Assembly (NCBI GenBank): GCA_028065725.1
Contig: JAPTVL010000008.1
Coordinates: forward strand, 1-36,053
DNA length: 36,053 nucleotides
Reading direction: 5' to 3'
From: Betaproteobacteria bacterium
Lineage (GTDB): Bacteria > Pseudomonadota > Gammaproteobacteria > Burkholderiales > Rhodocyclaceae
The notes beneath the pieces are model-generated. The model saw only the letters and a list, made by a program, of their open reading frames with translations, was not told the DNA's origin and ran no database searches. Shown in pieces: positions 27,789 to 36,053 of the stretch (within the stretch, counting starts at the first letter, position 1; each line of letters opens with the position of its first letter). The position numbers and the translations under genes are program-made.

Positions 27789-27808
27789 TATACTTGTTCA
27801 TGTATAAT
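27789..27808 (+). promoter_or_regulatory. Promoter/operator of the HigBA-like pair
   Basis: TATAC (27789-27793) and GTATA (27802-27806) form an inverted repeat overlapping a perfect -10 box TATAAT (27803-27808), seven bases before the toxin ATG at 27815. The -35 region is poor. Binding by the HigA-like antitoxin would cover the -10 box. Confidence 0.45.
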
Positions 27809-27814
27809 TTAAAC

Positions 27815-28192
27815 ATGGCCGACCAAGAAAAACCGCTCCTCTGGATCGGGAGCAGCAAGAAGGATCTGATGGCGCTTCCGATCCATGTGCGGAAGTTCTT
27901 CGGCCACGCCTTGGATTTCGCGCAGCGCGGCGACCAGCACGATGCGGTGAAAGTGCTCAAGGGGTTCGGCGGTGCCGGTGTGTTGGAAGTCGTCGAAGAC
28001 GACGAGGGTGGTACCTACCGCGCGGTCTATACGGTCCGGTTCGAGGAGGCGGTGTTCGTCCTGCACTGCTTCCAGAAGAAAAGCAAGAGCGGGATCGCAA
28101 CGCCGAAACAGGACATGGAGACCATTCGCGCCCGGCTGAAGGTGGCCGAGGCGATGGCGAAGGAGATGAGAAATGGCCAAGCGCATCATTGA
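27815..28192 (+). CDS. HigB-like (RelE superfamily, Gp49-type) toxin
   Basis: A 125-residue protein of the phage-derived Gp49/HigB family. Visible family marks are PLLWIGSSKKDLMALPIHVRKFFGHAL at the start, VKVLKGFGGAGVLEVVEDDEGGTYRAVYTVRF and VFVLHCFQKKSKSGIATPKQDMETIRARL at the end. These toxins cut mRNA in translating ribosomes; Lys and Arg in the FQKKSKSG region are the usual active-site basics. It starts at the second in-frame Met, just after the promoter palindrome. It overlaps the antitoxin gene by 20 nt, in the toxin-first order characteristic of higBA. Confidence 0.88.
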   Translation: MADQEKPLLWIGSSKKDLMALPIHVRKFFGHALDFAQRGDQHDAVKVLKGFGGAGVLEVVEDDEGGTYRAVYTVRFEEAVFVLHCFQKKSKSGIATPKQDMETIRARLKVAEAMAKEMRNGQAHH

Positions 28193-28508
28193 AGGCATCG
28201 AAGTCGAGACCGGCACGGGCAACGTCTTTGCCGACCTGGGCCTCGCCGACGCGGAGAAGCTCAAGATCAAGTCCGGCCTGGTGATCGAAATCACGCGGGC
28301 GATTCGCAAGCTCAATCTCACGCAGGAAGAAGCGGGGCGGCGCATGGGTATTCCGCAACCCAAGGTGTCAGCCATGCTCCGCGGAGATTTCTCGAATCTG
28401 TCCGAGCGCAAGCTGATGGAGTGCCTGAATCGCCTCGGCTATGACATAGAAATCAAGGTGAAGCCGGCGAGGGAGCCGGTGGGGCACCTGACGCTTGCGA
28501 TTCCGTGA
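28173..28508 (+). CDS. HigA-like XRE-family antitoxin (HTH_37)
   Basis: A 111-residue antitoxin. LKIKSGLVIEITRAIRKLNLTQEEAGRRMGIPQPKVSAMLRGDFSNLSERKLMECLNRLGYDIEI is a complete HTH of the HTH_37 type, the standard partner of Gp49/HigB toxins. It neutralises the toxin and represses the shared promoter. The start lies inside the toxin gene (20-nt overlap). It appears intact. Confidence 0.9.
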   Translation: MAKRIIEGIEVETGTGNVFADLGLADAEKLKIKSGLVIEITRAIRKLNLTQEEAGRRMGIPQPKVSAMLRGDFSNLSERKLMECLNRLGYDIEIKVKPAREPVGHLTLAIP

Positions 28509-28560
28509 CTCGCGACCAACCAATGCACGAGGTCTGTTGGCAATAGTGGAGTCCAACGGG

Positions 28561-28683
28561 TTAAGCGGCGAGTTGATTTGCATAGTATCGCTGCGTGAAG
28601 GCGGCGGGTGACAGGTAGCCGATTACCTTGAACCGAGTGGTTTCACTTTTACGCGGGCGCCCCTTTGTTGCTGGTTTTTTCAT
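28561..28683 (-). pseudogene. IS3-family transposase C-terminal scrap fused to a foreign start
   Basis: A 40-codon ORF. The last 20 residues, IGYLSPAAFTQRYYANQLAA, match the conserved end of IS3-family OrfB transposases (R-R-H-S-x-I-G-Y-L-S-P-x-x-F). The first part, MKKPATKGRPRKSETTRFKV, is not transposase C-terminus and probably comes from another gene or the other end of the element, joined by deletion. No catalytic residues remain. It marks an earlier insertion beside the Tn7-like module. Confidence 0.6.
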
Positions 28684-28927
28684 TGAGCCGATGTTGAGGT
28701 TGGAAAACATGGGATTTTCTTGCTAATGTCAAGAATGTGCATATTAATTTGACACAAAATGGCAGACTTGACTATTCATCGACCTACTGTATTTTGGATT
28801 TCAGGCACCGCGAAATGGATTCGCGGATGACCTGAAAGATTTCGCCGCCAAAAAAGTGGCGATCATGAAGGAGGAAAACCAGGAAGAAAAGTGAGAGTGT
28901 AATACGTCCCGCATAGGGCGAAAATGC

Positions 28928-28961
28928 AAACGGCCCGAACCGTTGGAAGTCCGAGCCGTTT
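28928..28961. terminator. Hairpin terminator-like structure
   Basis: AAACGGCCCGAAC (28928-28940) pairs with GTCCGAGCCGTTT (28949-28961), 11 of 13 positions, with an 8-base loop. Flanking A and T runs allow action in either direction. It would shield tnsA from upstream transcription. Confidence 0.55.
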
Positions 28962-29034
28962 ATTGAATTTATCTAGTTGTCGAGGCCAGATGAATTCATT
29001 CTACGTCAGTAATGCCAAGAGTCAATAGGCATTC

Positions 29035-29100
29035 TGTCGGACGGCATAACTTACCCCTGCAAAACAGAAACCACCTGGTCTGGCAAAAAAATGCCGCCAA
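29035..29100. other. Candidate Tn7-like element end upstream of tnsA
   Basis: TGTCGGACGGCATAACTTACC begins at 29035, comparable to the inverted right terminus TGTCCCTAACAGCATAACC. A second site, GGCAAAAAAATGCCGC (29082-29097), matches the right-end site AGCATAAACGTGCCGC at 12 of 16 bases in the same orientation. Spacing to tnsA is like that of other Tn7-type ends. Against it: the 5 bases before (CATTC) do not match the 5 after the right terminus (CGGAG). Confidence 0.35.
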
Positions 29101-29172
29101 GGGGCGCGGATCAACTCACGCCGAAATTCCCGGTTCCCTTCGTTTTTAAATCCAACGATAGGGGTATCAAAA

Positions 29173-30051
29173 ATGTTGAATCCAACGGAATTGGAAACGT
29201 ATTTCAATCGACATAATTTGTCGGCACAGGCACGGCAAGCCATACACGCCGTGCGTAGCTCACCACCAACGCGACGGGTCAAAAGCGGAGCGGTCAACGT
29301 GTCCTGCCGCTACGTCAGTCGCAAGATGGGGATGACCATCCAGGCGGAAAGCCACAAGAACGAACTACCTGCGGTGGTGACATGGGATGTCGATGACGTC
29401 ACCCATGAATTTTACGACCAGCCGCCCAAGGTCAAGCTTCAGTATCGAGCGACCAACGGTAGACAGGCCAACCACATGGCCACGCCGGATTTTTTTCTGT
29501 TGCAAGAGGAGTTCTCCGGTTGGGTCGAATGCAAGACCAAGGAATGGCTGCAGGCCCGTGCGGCTGAAGGCTCCGAACTTTACGTGCGGGACGCCAGTGG
29601 CACCTGGCGTTGCCCGCCGGGCGAACGTTATGCTGCCTCTCTGGGATTGGGGTTCCGGGTACGTTCCTCCGCCGAAACCAACTGGAACCAATGCCGCAAC
29701 ATCGAATTTCTGGCCGATTACCTGGACGAACGTTGCCCGCCAACGCGGCAAGAAGGCGTCGATCTTGTCCGTGCGACGATGGGAAGCCAGGCATGGATGC
29801 CGATCAAGAGGCTGATCGATTCAGGATGCGATTCCGACGTGATCTACAAGATGGTGGCGGATGGACTGTTGTATGCCGACCTTGACCGGGATCTGCTTGC
29901 AGAGCCGGAGCGCACCATGTTGTTTCGCGACCGGCAATCGGCGGAAGCGTATCGAATTCATCTGGAATCGAACCGGATGCCGGCGGTATCGGCGTTACGT
30001 CCAATCCAGGTGGAAGCCGGACAGTCTCTGGTCTGGGATGGCAAGCCCTAG
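29173..30051 (+). CDS. tnsA: TnsA-like transposon endonuclease
   Basis: A 292-residue protein with the TnsA restriction-like nuclease fold: AESHKNELP with Glu59 or Glu64, ATPDFFLL with Asp106, and GWVECKTKEW with Glu119-x-Lys121, together the E...PD...ExK active site. In Tn7 TnsA cuts the 5' ends of the transposon while TnsB cuts the 3' ends, giving true cut-and-paste movement. The C-terminal helical part (from ~175) would contact TnsC. It is the first gene of the module; tnsB follows after 33 nt. Similarity outside the active site cannot be judged by eye. Confidence 0.85.
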   Translation: MLNPTELETYFNRHNLSAQARQAIHAVRSSPPTRRVKSGAVNVSCRYVSRKMGMTIQAESHKNELPAVVTWDVDDVTHEFYDQPPKVKLQYRATNGRQANHMATPDFFLLQEEFSGWVECKTKEWLQARAAEGSELYVRDASGTWRCPPGERYAASLGLGFRVRSSAETNWNQCRNIEFLADYLDERCPPTRQEGVDLVRATMGSQAWMPIKRLIDSGCDSDVIYKMVADGLLYADLDRDLLAEPERTMLFRDRQSAEAYRIHLESNRMPAVSALRPIQVEAGQSLVWDGKP

Positions 30052-30084
30052 CGAATCCTGAACGTCGGAGACGAGGATGTGTTC

Positions 30085-31827
30085 ATGGAAGATGCTGAGA
30101 AGGTCATCAGCAGCCTGCGCAAGAGCGTTCTGGAACAGATGGTGAGGGATGGCATCATCACTGGTCTGCCAGAAGATGTGTGCTCAGGGGGCGTCGAGAC
30201 TGAACGGATCGTGCGGAGTGCTAGCCCCGAGGATTTCGAGCACGCCATGTACCGATTTTACTGCCTCTTCCCGGAAAAGTCCGAAGGCCCGGCACCCCAT
30301 GCTAGCGTGCGCGCCATACGTAAATGGCGATCCCTGTATCGCAAAAGCGAGCAGGTCTACGGTAATGGGTTTCTGGGACTGTTACCAAAAATCAATCGTC
30401 GCGGTAACCGGGAACGCAAGGTCGACCAAGTGGTGGTCGACATCATGAATCGCGTAATCGACGATTTCTATGCGCAGCCGGGCGAGAAATCACTGGTCAG
30501 TTGCTGGGGCGAAGTCTGTGCCCAATGTGAAGCTGAAGGTCTGGCATCACCTGGAGAGCGCACCTTCCGCAAAGAGATCAAACGCCGCTTAGCGAATGCA
30601 ATGACTGTCGCGCGAGAGGGCGAGAAGGCGGCATATGCCGATTCGGAATTCTTTTGGCGGCTGGAACGCACCACCCCGCGGCATGGGGACCGTCCTTTCG
30701 AAATTGGGCATATCGACCACACTGAACTTGATCTCCAGTTTGTCGGCGCGCGCAAGGGCGAGAATCTGGGCAAGGCGTGGCTGACCGTCCTGATCGATGC
30801 ATACACACGCATGGTGCTGGCATGGGTGATTCTGTTCGACGCGCCGAGCTACCGCAGTTGCATGGCGGTGATACGGGATTGCGTCAAACGCCATGGACGG
30901 ATTCCCAGAAATATTGTGGTGGACAAGGGCTCCGATTTCGAAAGCGTGTATTTCGAGTGCCTGCTCGCCCGCATCGAATCGCATAAGAAGACCCGCCCGG
31001 GTAGTAAGCCGCGATTCGGGTCCATTATCGAGCGCTTCTTTGGCATGAGCAACGAGGCCTTCGTGCATAACCTGATCGGCAACAACAAGGCGCTGCAGAA
31101 ACCGAGATCGATGTCCAAAACGCACGACCCCCGGGAATTGGCCGTCTGGACATTGCCTGAATTCCGCGATGCATTCGAGGGGTTTCTGGACAATGTTTAT
31201 TCCAGGATGGAGCACGTCGCGCTGGGCATGAGTCCAAGAGAAGCCCTGGCCATCGGCACGCAACAGGCCGGTTTGCGCCGACATCTCTTGATCCCATACA
31301 CCCGGGATTTCATCATCATGTGCCTGCCTACCACGAATAAAGGTACGGCCAAGGTTGGATATGGGCGAGGCGTGAAAATCGGTTACACCTACTATTGGAC
31401 GCCCGAGTTCCGCGACCCGAAATACACCAAGACCAATGTGTCCGTGAGGTACGACCCGTTCGATGCCTCCACGGCCTTCGTCTGGCTGCGCGATCACTGG
31501 GCTATCTGCCGTTCCGAGCTTGCTGCCGAGTTTCAGGGACGATCGGAAAAGGAGATCGAAGACGCGACGCGGGAGCTACGTGCGCGGCTGAAGCGCGAGG
31601 ACTCTCGGCGTTCGCTGAACGCCCAGATGATCGCTATCTATCTCCGGGGGGCCGCTGCTACCGAGAAGGCATTGCGGCAGCGCTCGCAACAGCAGGACAT
31701 GCTTGAAGCGCACGACATGATGGTCGTTCCAGCGCCACTGGCTATCTCACCGGATGACGGTCATGCCCAACCAGCTGAAAACGGCTGGGACAATCTTGCC
31801 ATTAAATTTTTTGGAGATTTCGAATGA
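30085..31827 (+). CDS. tnsB: TnsB-like DDE transposase
   Basis: A 580-residue transposase of the Mu/TnsB type. An N-terminal HTH region (~100-170) is followed by the retroviral-integrase core: HIDHTELD (Asp211), IVVDKGSDF (Asp280) and SIIERFFG (Glu316). The last two are spaced as D-35-E. A Mu-transposase-like beta-barrel follows around PYTRDFIIMCLP...VKIGYTYYW, then a charged C-terminus that would bind TnsC. TnsB binds the terminal repeats and joins 3' ends to the target. I chose ATG 30085 because GAGACGAGG sits at proper distance; GTG 30079 adds two residues. Its stop overlaps the tnsC start (ATGA). Confidence 0.92.
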   Translation: MEDAEKVISSLRKSVLEQMVRDGIITGLPEDVCSGGVETERIVRSASPEDFEHAMYRFYCLFPEKSEGPAPHASVRAIRKWRSLYRKSEQVYGNGFLGLLPKINRRGNRERKVDQVVVDIMNRVIDDFYAQPGEKSLVSCWGEVCAQCEAEGLASPGERTFRKEIKRRLANAMTVAREGEKAAYADSEFFWRLERTTPRHGDRPFEIGHIDHTELDLQFVGARKGENLGKAWLTVLIDAYTRMVLAWVILFDAPSYRSCMAVIRDCVKRHGRIPRNIVVDKGSDFESVYFECLLARIESHKKTRPGSKPRFGSIIERFFGMSNEAFVHNLIGNNKALQKPRSMSKTHDPRELAVWTLPEFRDAFEGFLDNVYSRMEHVALGMSPREALAIGTQQAGLRRHLLIPYTRDFIIMCLPTTNKGTAKVGYGRGVKIGYTYYWTPEFRDPKYTKTNVSVRYDPFDASTAFVWLRDHWAICRSELAAEFQGRSEKEIEDATRELRARLKREDSRRSLNAQMIAIYLRGAAATEKALRQRSQQQDMLEAHDMMVVPAPLAISPDDGHAQPAENGWDNLAIKFFGDFE

Positions 31828-32978
31828 AAACCCAACCACAAGCAGACTTTCCTCCAGAATTGCTGCAGGCGTCGCTCAAGCAGCGTGTTGATTACTTCAA
31901 AAACCGCTTGATCGACCACAGCTTATTAAGTGTCGCGTTCAACAAGGCCATGGCAGCGCTGGGTAGTTCATCCGGGCCCAGGGTGGTGACGATCACCGGC
32001 CCCACGGGAGTCGGCAAAACCACGCTGGCACGCCGCATCTATCGCCAACTCATGAAAAATTACGAGGACGAGATTGCGGCCGATCCCAGCATGGTTCCAG
32101 TGCTGGGGATCAATGCCATTCCTCCTAACGGAACCAGCTTCAACTGGAAGGATTTTTACTTCCGGCTGCTCGAAAAAAACGGCGATGTTCTACTCGATCA
32201 CAAGCTCAACTTGCCGCGCCAGGGAAATATGTTTCCAGAACTGCTGTTTCCTCCTCCATCGGAGGGGGCGACTGCAGATAGCCTGCGGCGCGCGCTGGAA
32301 AAGTGCATCTGTAAGCGCGGAACCAAGTTTCTGATAGTGGACGAGGGACACCACCTCATGATGGTAAAGGATGATGGCCGGCTGGAATACCAGTTCGAAT
32401 CCCTCAAGTCGTTGACCATTGAAACCGATGTGATCATCGTGCTGGTCGGCACCTACCGCTTGCTCGATATCCGCGAACACAGCGGTCAACTGGTGCGCCG
32501 TAGTGAGGTGGTACCCCTGTCTCGCTACGATTTCTGGCAGCAGGGAGATAAACAGTCATTCGCCTCGGCACTTGCCACATTGCAAAACAAGATGCCACTG
32601 GAGGTAACACCAGACATAGTCCCCGACGTGGAGTATTTTTACCTTAAAACGGGGGGCTGCATCGGGATACTCAAGGATTGGCTGACGCGTTGCCTGGAAC
32701 AAGCAATCCTCGAGAACCGAAAGACAGTCGATGCCGAGTTTGCCAGCCGCTTCGCACTCGACAACAAGGGGTTGAGTACCATCATTGAGGAGGCGCTGGC
32801 AGGTGAGTCCAAGCTGGCGGACGTGTCGTTGGACAGCATCAAGACGCTGCTTACCGAGGGCATTCCGGCGGTGATTTATGCTCCAGAGGATACCAAGAAA
32901 AAAATGACTTCAAAAAGAAGGGTAGGAGAGCGCAACCCGACACGCGACAAGACGGGAGGTTTCCATGTGGCCCCGTGA
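31824..32978 (+). CDS. tnsC: TnsC-like AAA+ ATPase
   Basis: A 384-residue AAA+ regulator. Walker A is GPTGVGKTT (residues 59-67) and Walker B FLIVDEGHHL (169-178). VLVGTYRLLDIREHSGQLVRR carries the sensor and arginine region, and KTGGCIGILKDWLTRCLEQ is the typical TnsC/TniB end of the ATPase domain. TnsC forms filaments on DNA marked by TniQ/TnsD and activates TnsAB there. It overlaps tnsB by 4 nt and tniQ by 14 nt, so all three are made together. Confidence 0.92.
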   Translation: MKTQPQADFPPELLQASLKQRVDYFKNRLIDHSLLSVAFNKAMAALGSSSGPRVVTITGPTGVGKTTLARRIYRQLMKNYEDEIAADPSMVPVLGINAIPPNGTSFNWKDFYFRLLEKNGDVLLDHKLNLPRQGNMFPELLFPPPSEGATADSLRRALEKCICKRGTKFLIVDEGHHLMMVKDDGRLEYQFESLKSLTIETDVIIVLVGTYRLLDIREHSGQLVRRSEVVPLSRYDFWQQGDKQSFASALATLQNKMPLEVTPDIVPDVEYFYLKTGGCIGILKDWLTRCLEQAILENRKTVDAEFASRFALDNKGLSTIIEEALAGESKLADVSLDSIKTLLTEGIPAVIYAPEDTKKKMTSKRRVGERNPTRDKTGGFHVAP

Positions 32979-34326
32979 TCCCGATACCTTCCCCGAACTG
33001 GAATCCATGGACTTTACGATTCCGCAACGTAGTCGCCTGTACCGTCCGATGCCCATGGGGTTGGAGGCGGACCAGATCGAAGGACAGTTGTCCTACCTGG
33101 TACGCCTTGCCAGGGCACATTCAGTCAATCCACGGCGGCTGGTAAGAACAGTGTTCGCCTCCGACAACTTGGCGATCCGCCAGTTGAAGTATGCCGGATT
33201 CTTCGTCCGGCATGCCGGCACCATAAACGGCTTGGGCAAATATGCCGAGCTGTTCCAGGAAGAAACTGGGCGGCTGACCGGGGCAAGCTTCCTGCGGCAC
33301 ATGAGTTTGCTGCCGCTAAAGGAACTGCTACCGCCGAATGGTGCCGGGTTGTTGGCGCCAAAGCCGAGATGGTGTCCCTGTTGTGTCGGCGAGATGGTGG
33401 AGTCCCGCGATGATGTTTACCGTCCCTTGGCATGGTCGCTCGGCCTCTACCGGGTGTGTATCCGCCATGGCGTTCAGTTGCAAGATACTTGTGGCCATTG
33501 TGGTCGGCCGCAGCCGTTTATCCCTCGCTATCCTGATCTTGGACGTTGCGACCATTGCGGTGGAATGCTCGCCAGCAGCGAACAGGATAGATCAACTTCT
33601 CGGCTGGATCTCTGGGTTTCGAAGGCTATATGCGATATTGTGCAGCATTTGCCGACTCTGGATGGGACAGCTACCGCCAGCAGATTCGTAGCGTTCATGA
33701 AGTTGGCGGTAACGCGTTTTTCGGATGGTAACCGGGTGGAGTTCTGCGAGCGCATCGGGATGCTGCCGTGGGCATTGACGGGATGGCTGTCGGGGAGAGT
33801 GCGGCCGACATTGCCACAACTCCTGTCCGTTTGCTACGGACTCGGCATCATGCCGAGCAAACTATTCCTATCCGATCCGGAGGCCGTCCTGTCGGACATG
33901 GGGGATATTTTGCGTTCTGTCCCGGAAAAACTCTTCAGCAGGGTTAAGCGCCCATTGCTGGGTGTTCGGGTAAGACGAAAGCTGGCCAAAGACCTGGATG
34001 CCATCATCAATGATCCCGAGGATGTCCGGTCGTTGCCGACAGTGGCAAAATCTCTTGGTCTCACCCGATCTTGCTTGAAGTACTGGTTTCCGGAAGCGTA
34101 CGCGTTAATTCAGGGTAAGCATGAATCAGCGAGAAAGTTGAGGATGGCAATTCGCGCGCAGTACGAACGTGACACGGTTGTTTCAGTCGTTCGATTGATG
34201 CGTGAGCGTGGCGAGTATCCGAGCCGAAGGAAGGTTAACACCGAATTGCTCAAGCAAAAGATGTCATTGATCCGACCAGAACTGATGCAAGCCTATCGGC
34301 AAGCAATAGCGGGAATTCCGGAGTAG
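32965..34326 (+). CDS. tniQ: TniQ/TnsD-like target selector
   Basis: A 453-residue TniQ-family protein. The N-terminus (YRPMPMGLEADQIEGQLSYLVRLARAHSV) is the TniQ start. Zinc-ribbon positions are Cys137/Cys140, Cys165/His168 (CIRHG), Cys176/Cys179 (CGHC) and Cys195/Cys198 (CDHC). The C-terminal ~230 residues hold HTH-like pieces (LPWALTGWLSGRVRPTLPQLL; SLPTVAKSLGLTRSCLKYWF), longer than minimal TniQ and like TnsD, which reads a fixed chromosomal site. With the terminus 25 bp from tRNA-Ala, this protein most likely recognises that tRNA region. The start has a GGAGG ribosome site. It is the only TniQ here, so an orphan second pathway is not visible. Confidence 0.88.
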   Translation: MWPRDPDTFPELESMDFTIPQRSRLYRPMPMGLEADQIEGQLSYLVRLARAHSVNPRRLVRTVFASDNLAIRQLKYAGFFVRHAGTINGLGKYAELFQEETGRLTGASFLRHMSLLPLKELLPPNGAGLLAPKPRWCPCCVGEMVESRDDVYRPLAWSLGLYRVCIRHGVQLQDTCGHCGRPQPFIPRYPDLGRCDHCGGMLASSEQDRSTSRLDLWVSKAICDIVQHLPTLDGTATASRFVAFMKLAVTRFSDGNRVEFCERIGMLPWALTGWLSGRVRPTLPQLLSVCYGLGIMPSKLFLSDPEAVLSDMGDILRSVPEKLFSRVKRPLLGVRVRRKLAKDLDAIINDPEDVRSLPTVAKSLGLTRSCLKYWFPEAYALIQGKHESARKLRMAIRAQYERDTVVSVVRLMRERGEYPSRRKVNTELLKQKMSLIRPELMQAYRQAIAGIPE

Positions 34327-34340
34327 CGTTGAGGCAAGAA

Positions 34341-34369
34341 CCGATGTGCTGATTTCTTGGCGCATCGGT
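34341..34369 (+). terminator. Hairpin after tniQ
   Basis: CCGATGTGC (34341-34349) and GCGCATCGG (34360-34368) pair at 8 of 9 positions around a 10-base loop. There is no T tract, so it is a weak terminator or a structural element in the transposon end. Confidence 0.3.
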
Positions 34370-34376
34370 ATCCGGT

Positions 34377-34446
34377 AGCATAAACGTGCCGCTGTTATTT
34401 GGCAGCATAACCGTTCCGAAGCGGCACGGTTATGCTGTTAGGGACA
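34377..34446. repeat. Terminal end of the Tn7-like element with three TnsB-type sites
   Basis: Sites: AGCATAAACGTGCCGC (34377-34392), AGCATAACCGTTCCGA (34404-34419), and the inverse of AGCATAACCGTGCCGC (34421-34436). The last two face each other. The element then ends GTTAGGGACA at 34446, so read inward it starts TGTCCC, the expected TGT/ACA terminus. The five bases outside are CGGAG. Confidence 0.7.
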
Positions 34447-34471
34447 CGGAGACGCGGGGCTTGAGGGTATG

Positions 34472-34477
<6 letters not shown>
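34447..34477. repeat. 31-bp direct repeat, right copy (probable target site next to tRNA-Ala)
   Basis: Identical to 8947-8977. It starts at the first base outside the Tn7-like terminus and runs into the tRNA gene, including its CCACCA end. It is too long to be a Tn7-type 5-bp target duplication. Confidence 0.85.
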
Positions 34478-34547
<70 letters not shown>

Positions 34548-34616
34548 ACGATTTGAACGGGCATTTTACCTTATAATTCTCAAAACTTGAAAGCGTTGCA
34601 GCACGGGGGAGGGAAG

Positions 34617-36053
34617 ATGCAAAGCACTATTTTTCAGCGGATTGCCTGGTTGCTGGTGGCGGTTCTCGGCGCGGCGGCAGTGGGTGGTATCGCCTTCAAC
34701 CGGGGCGAGAGCATTAATGCCATCTGGTTCGTTGCTGCCGCCGCTTGCGTCTATGCGCTCTCCTACCGCTTCTACAGCGCCTGGATTGCGGCCAGGGTGC
34801 TGGTGCTGGACGAAACGCGAGCCACGCCAGCGGAACGCTTCGATAACGGGCGCGATTTCGTTCCCACCAACAAGTGGGTGGTGTTCGGCCATCACTTTGC
34901 CGCCATCGCGGGGCCGGGGCCGCTGATCGGCCCGACGCTGGCGGCGCAGTTCGGCTACCTGCCGGGCACGTTGTGGATTCTGGTCGGTGCAGTGGTGGGC
35001 GGTTGCGTGCAGGACATGACCATCATGTTCTTTTCCGTCCGCCGCGATGGACGTAGCCTCGGGCAGATGGCGCGCGACGAGCTCGGGCCGATCGGCGGCG
35101 CGGCGGCGCTGGCCGGCACCCTGATGATCATGGTGATCCTGATCGCGGTGTTGGGGCTGGTGGTGGTCAATGCCATGAAGCACAGCCCGTGGGCCACTTC
35201 CACGGTTGCCGCGACGATTCCGATCGCGGTCCTGGTGGGGCTTTACATGCGCAACATCCGCCCCGGCCGGGTGCTGGAGGGCAGCTTGATCGGCCTGGCC
35301 CTGTTGCTGCTCGCTGTTGCGGGCGGCGGCTGGGTCGACCATAACGAGAGCCTGCGCCCCCTGTTCGACCACGAGGGACTGACCCTGGCCTGGCTCGTGA
35401 TCGGTTATGGTTTTCTTGCCGCGATCATGCCGGTGTGGCTGCTGCTGGCGCCGCGCGATTACCTTTCCACCTTTTTGAAGCTCGGCACCATCTTTCTGCT
35501 GGCCATCGCCATTGTGTTAATGCGGCCGGAAATCAAGATGCCGGCGCTGACCCAGTTCGTCGACGGCAGCGGTCCGATATTCGGCGGCACGGTGTTCCCC
35601 TTCGTTTTCATCACGATTGCCTGCGGCGCGGTGTCCGGCTTCCACGCCCTGATTGCCTCCGGCACCACGCCGAAACTGCTGGCCAACGAGCGCGATATCC
35701 GCATGATCGGCTACGGCGGCATGGTGCTGGAGTCCTTTGTTGCGATCATGGCGATGATCGCCGCCACCGTGCTCGATCCCGGTATCTTTTTCGCCATCAA
35801 CAGCCCGGCTGGCGTGGTGGGCAAGGAGGCGGCGGCCGCCGTGGCAACGATTTCCTCCTGGGGCTTTCCGGTGACGGTGGAACAAATGGAATTTCTCGCC
35901 CGCGAGATGGGCGAGAAAACCCTGTTTGCCCGCACCGGCGGCGCGCCTTCGCTGGCCGTGGGCATGGCGAGCATTTTCGGCAGCGCCTTTGGCCAGGGCA
36001 TGCTGGCGATGTGGTACCACTTCGCCATCATGTTCGAGGCGGTGTTCATTCTG
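34617..36053 (+). CDS. cstA: CstA-family carbon starvation / peptide-pyruvate transporter (cut by window edge)
   Basis: The first 479 codons are present. It is a multi-spanning inner-membrane protein with the family hallmarks: [33 protein letters not shown] near residue 80-115, [39 protein letters not shown], and [32 protein letters not shown]. CstA/BtsT proteins take up peptides or pyruvate during carbon limitation. GGGGAGGGAAG before ATG 34617 is a good ribosome site. This is core-genome context, in contrast with the DNA left of the tRNA. Confidence 0.93.
   Translation, partial: MQSTIFQRIAWLLVAVLGAAAVGGIAFNRGESINAIWFVAAAACVYALSYRFYSAWIAARVLVLDETRATPAERFDNGRDFVPTNKWVVFGHHFAAIAGPGPLIGPTLAAQFGYLPGTLWILVGAVVGGCVQDMTIMFFSVRRDGRSLGQMARDELGPIGGAAALAGTLMIMVILIAVLGLVVVNAMKHSPWATSTVAATIPIAVLVGLYMRNIRPGRVLEGSLIGLALLLLAVAGGGWVDHNESLRPLFDHEGLTLAWLVIGYGFLAAIMPVWLLLAPRDYLSTFLKLGTIFLLAIAIVLMRPEIKMPALTQFVDGSGPIFGGTVFPFVFITIACGAVSGFHALIASGTTPKLLANERDIRMIGYGGMVLESFVAIMAMIAATVLDPGIFFAINSPAGVVGKEAAAAVATISSWGFPVTVEQMEFLAREMGEKTLFARTGGAPSLAVGMASIFGSAFGQGMLAMWYHFAIMFEAVFIL

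Larger units (their letters stand above)
28509..29034. other. Gene-poor debris between the TA pair and the Tn7-like module
   Basis: Besides the IS3 scrap and a terminator listed separately, the stretch 28772-28894 (+) is an open frame without a start, ending KDFAAKKVAIMKEENQEEK before TGA 28892. It is probably the tail of a lost gene. Base composition is more AT-rich than the surroundings. No intact gene is seen. Confidence 0.5.
29035..34446 (+). mobile_element. Tn7-like transposition module (left limit uncertain)
   Basis: tnsA-tnsB-tnsC-tniQ in one transcription unit, ending 120 bp before a terminus with ACA and three TnsB-type sites, 25 bp from the tRNA-Ala 3' end. The right limit (34446) is well supported. 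The left limit could be 29035 (a cargo-free 5.4-kb element) or lie further left with the RTX and TA genes as cargo. No Cas genes or CRISPR array are present, so targeting must rely on TniQ/TnsD-type DNA recognition. Confidence 0.5.

Noticed and set aside
29173..34326. CRISPR-associated transposon
   Set aside because: No cas6/7/8, cas12k or repeat array beside tnsABC-tniQ; only protein-guided targeting is supported.

Overview
The window is GC-rich, with typical proteobacterial gene families and compact operons. The one clearly housekeeping segment is at the right edge: a tRNA-Ala (CGC anticodon) followed by a cstA-type carbon starvation transporter. I infer a betaproteobacterium (Rhodocyclales/Nitrosomonadales-like) from general character, not from a marker gene. 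Almost everything left of the tRNA is accessory DNA: defence, toxin-antitoxin, secretion and transposition genes, with several broken genes between them.

Layout. (1) 1-209: truncated 5' part of a Grc3/Clp1-like polynucleotide kinase gene. (2) 320-930: ParE/Phd-YefM-type toxin-antitoxin pair. (3) 974-8477: one minus-strand operon of an excisionase-like HTH gene, a deletion-fused remnant of a type I restriction-modification system, and a complete type I Wadjet system (jetA-jetB-jetC-jetD). Most of its junctions overlap by 1-8 nt. (4) 8478-9107: no clear gene, but two hairpin terminators, a palindrome, and a 31-bp sequence that recurs perfectly at the tRNA-Ala 3' end 25.5 kb away. (5) 9108-10918: a Fic protein with a striking repeated operator, and an unrecognised gene. 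(6) 11188-26904: a type I secretion locus. It has a LapB/HlyB-like ABC exporter, a GNAT protein, a shrunken RTX paralogue, a Sec-exported protein of unknown function, a 3014-residue RTX protein, an RtxC/HlyC-like acyltransferase and a HlyD-like adaptor. No TolC-type outer-membrane gene is present. (7) 27021-28508: a broken AbiEi-type antitoxin gene and an intact HigB/HigA pair. (8) 28509-34446: IS3 debris, then a Tn7-like transposition module tnsA-tnsB-tnsC-tniQ ending in TnsB-site-like repeats and a terminal ACA, 25 bp from the tRNA. (9) 34472-36053: tRNA-Ala and partial cstA.

How it fits together. The Tn7-like module ends at a fixed short distance from the tRNA 3' end, which fits target selection at the tRNA by the TniQ/TnsD-like protein. 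The same 31-bp target sequence, again preceded by a palindrome resembling the transposon end, lies at 8907-8977. I infer that two related elements were stacked at this tRNA site, the inner one bringing the RTX/T1SS, Fic and TA genes and the outer one bringing Wadjet. The inner element's far end is not resolved. The most novel candidate system is the secretion locus. It has a possible phase-variable promoter (C10 tract next to a TTGACA box), and a giant RTX protein whose N-terminus may be lysozyme-like. Between that gene and a deleted copy of it sits a Sec-exported protein, translationally coupled to both, which is the position and location expected of an immunity factor. This last interpretation is a hypothesis.
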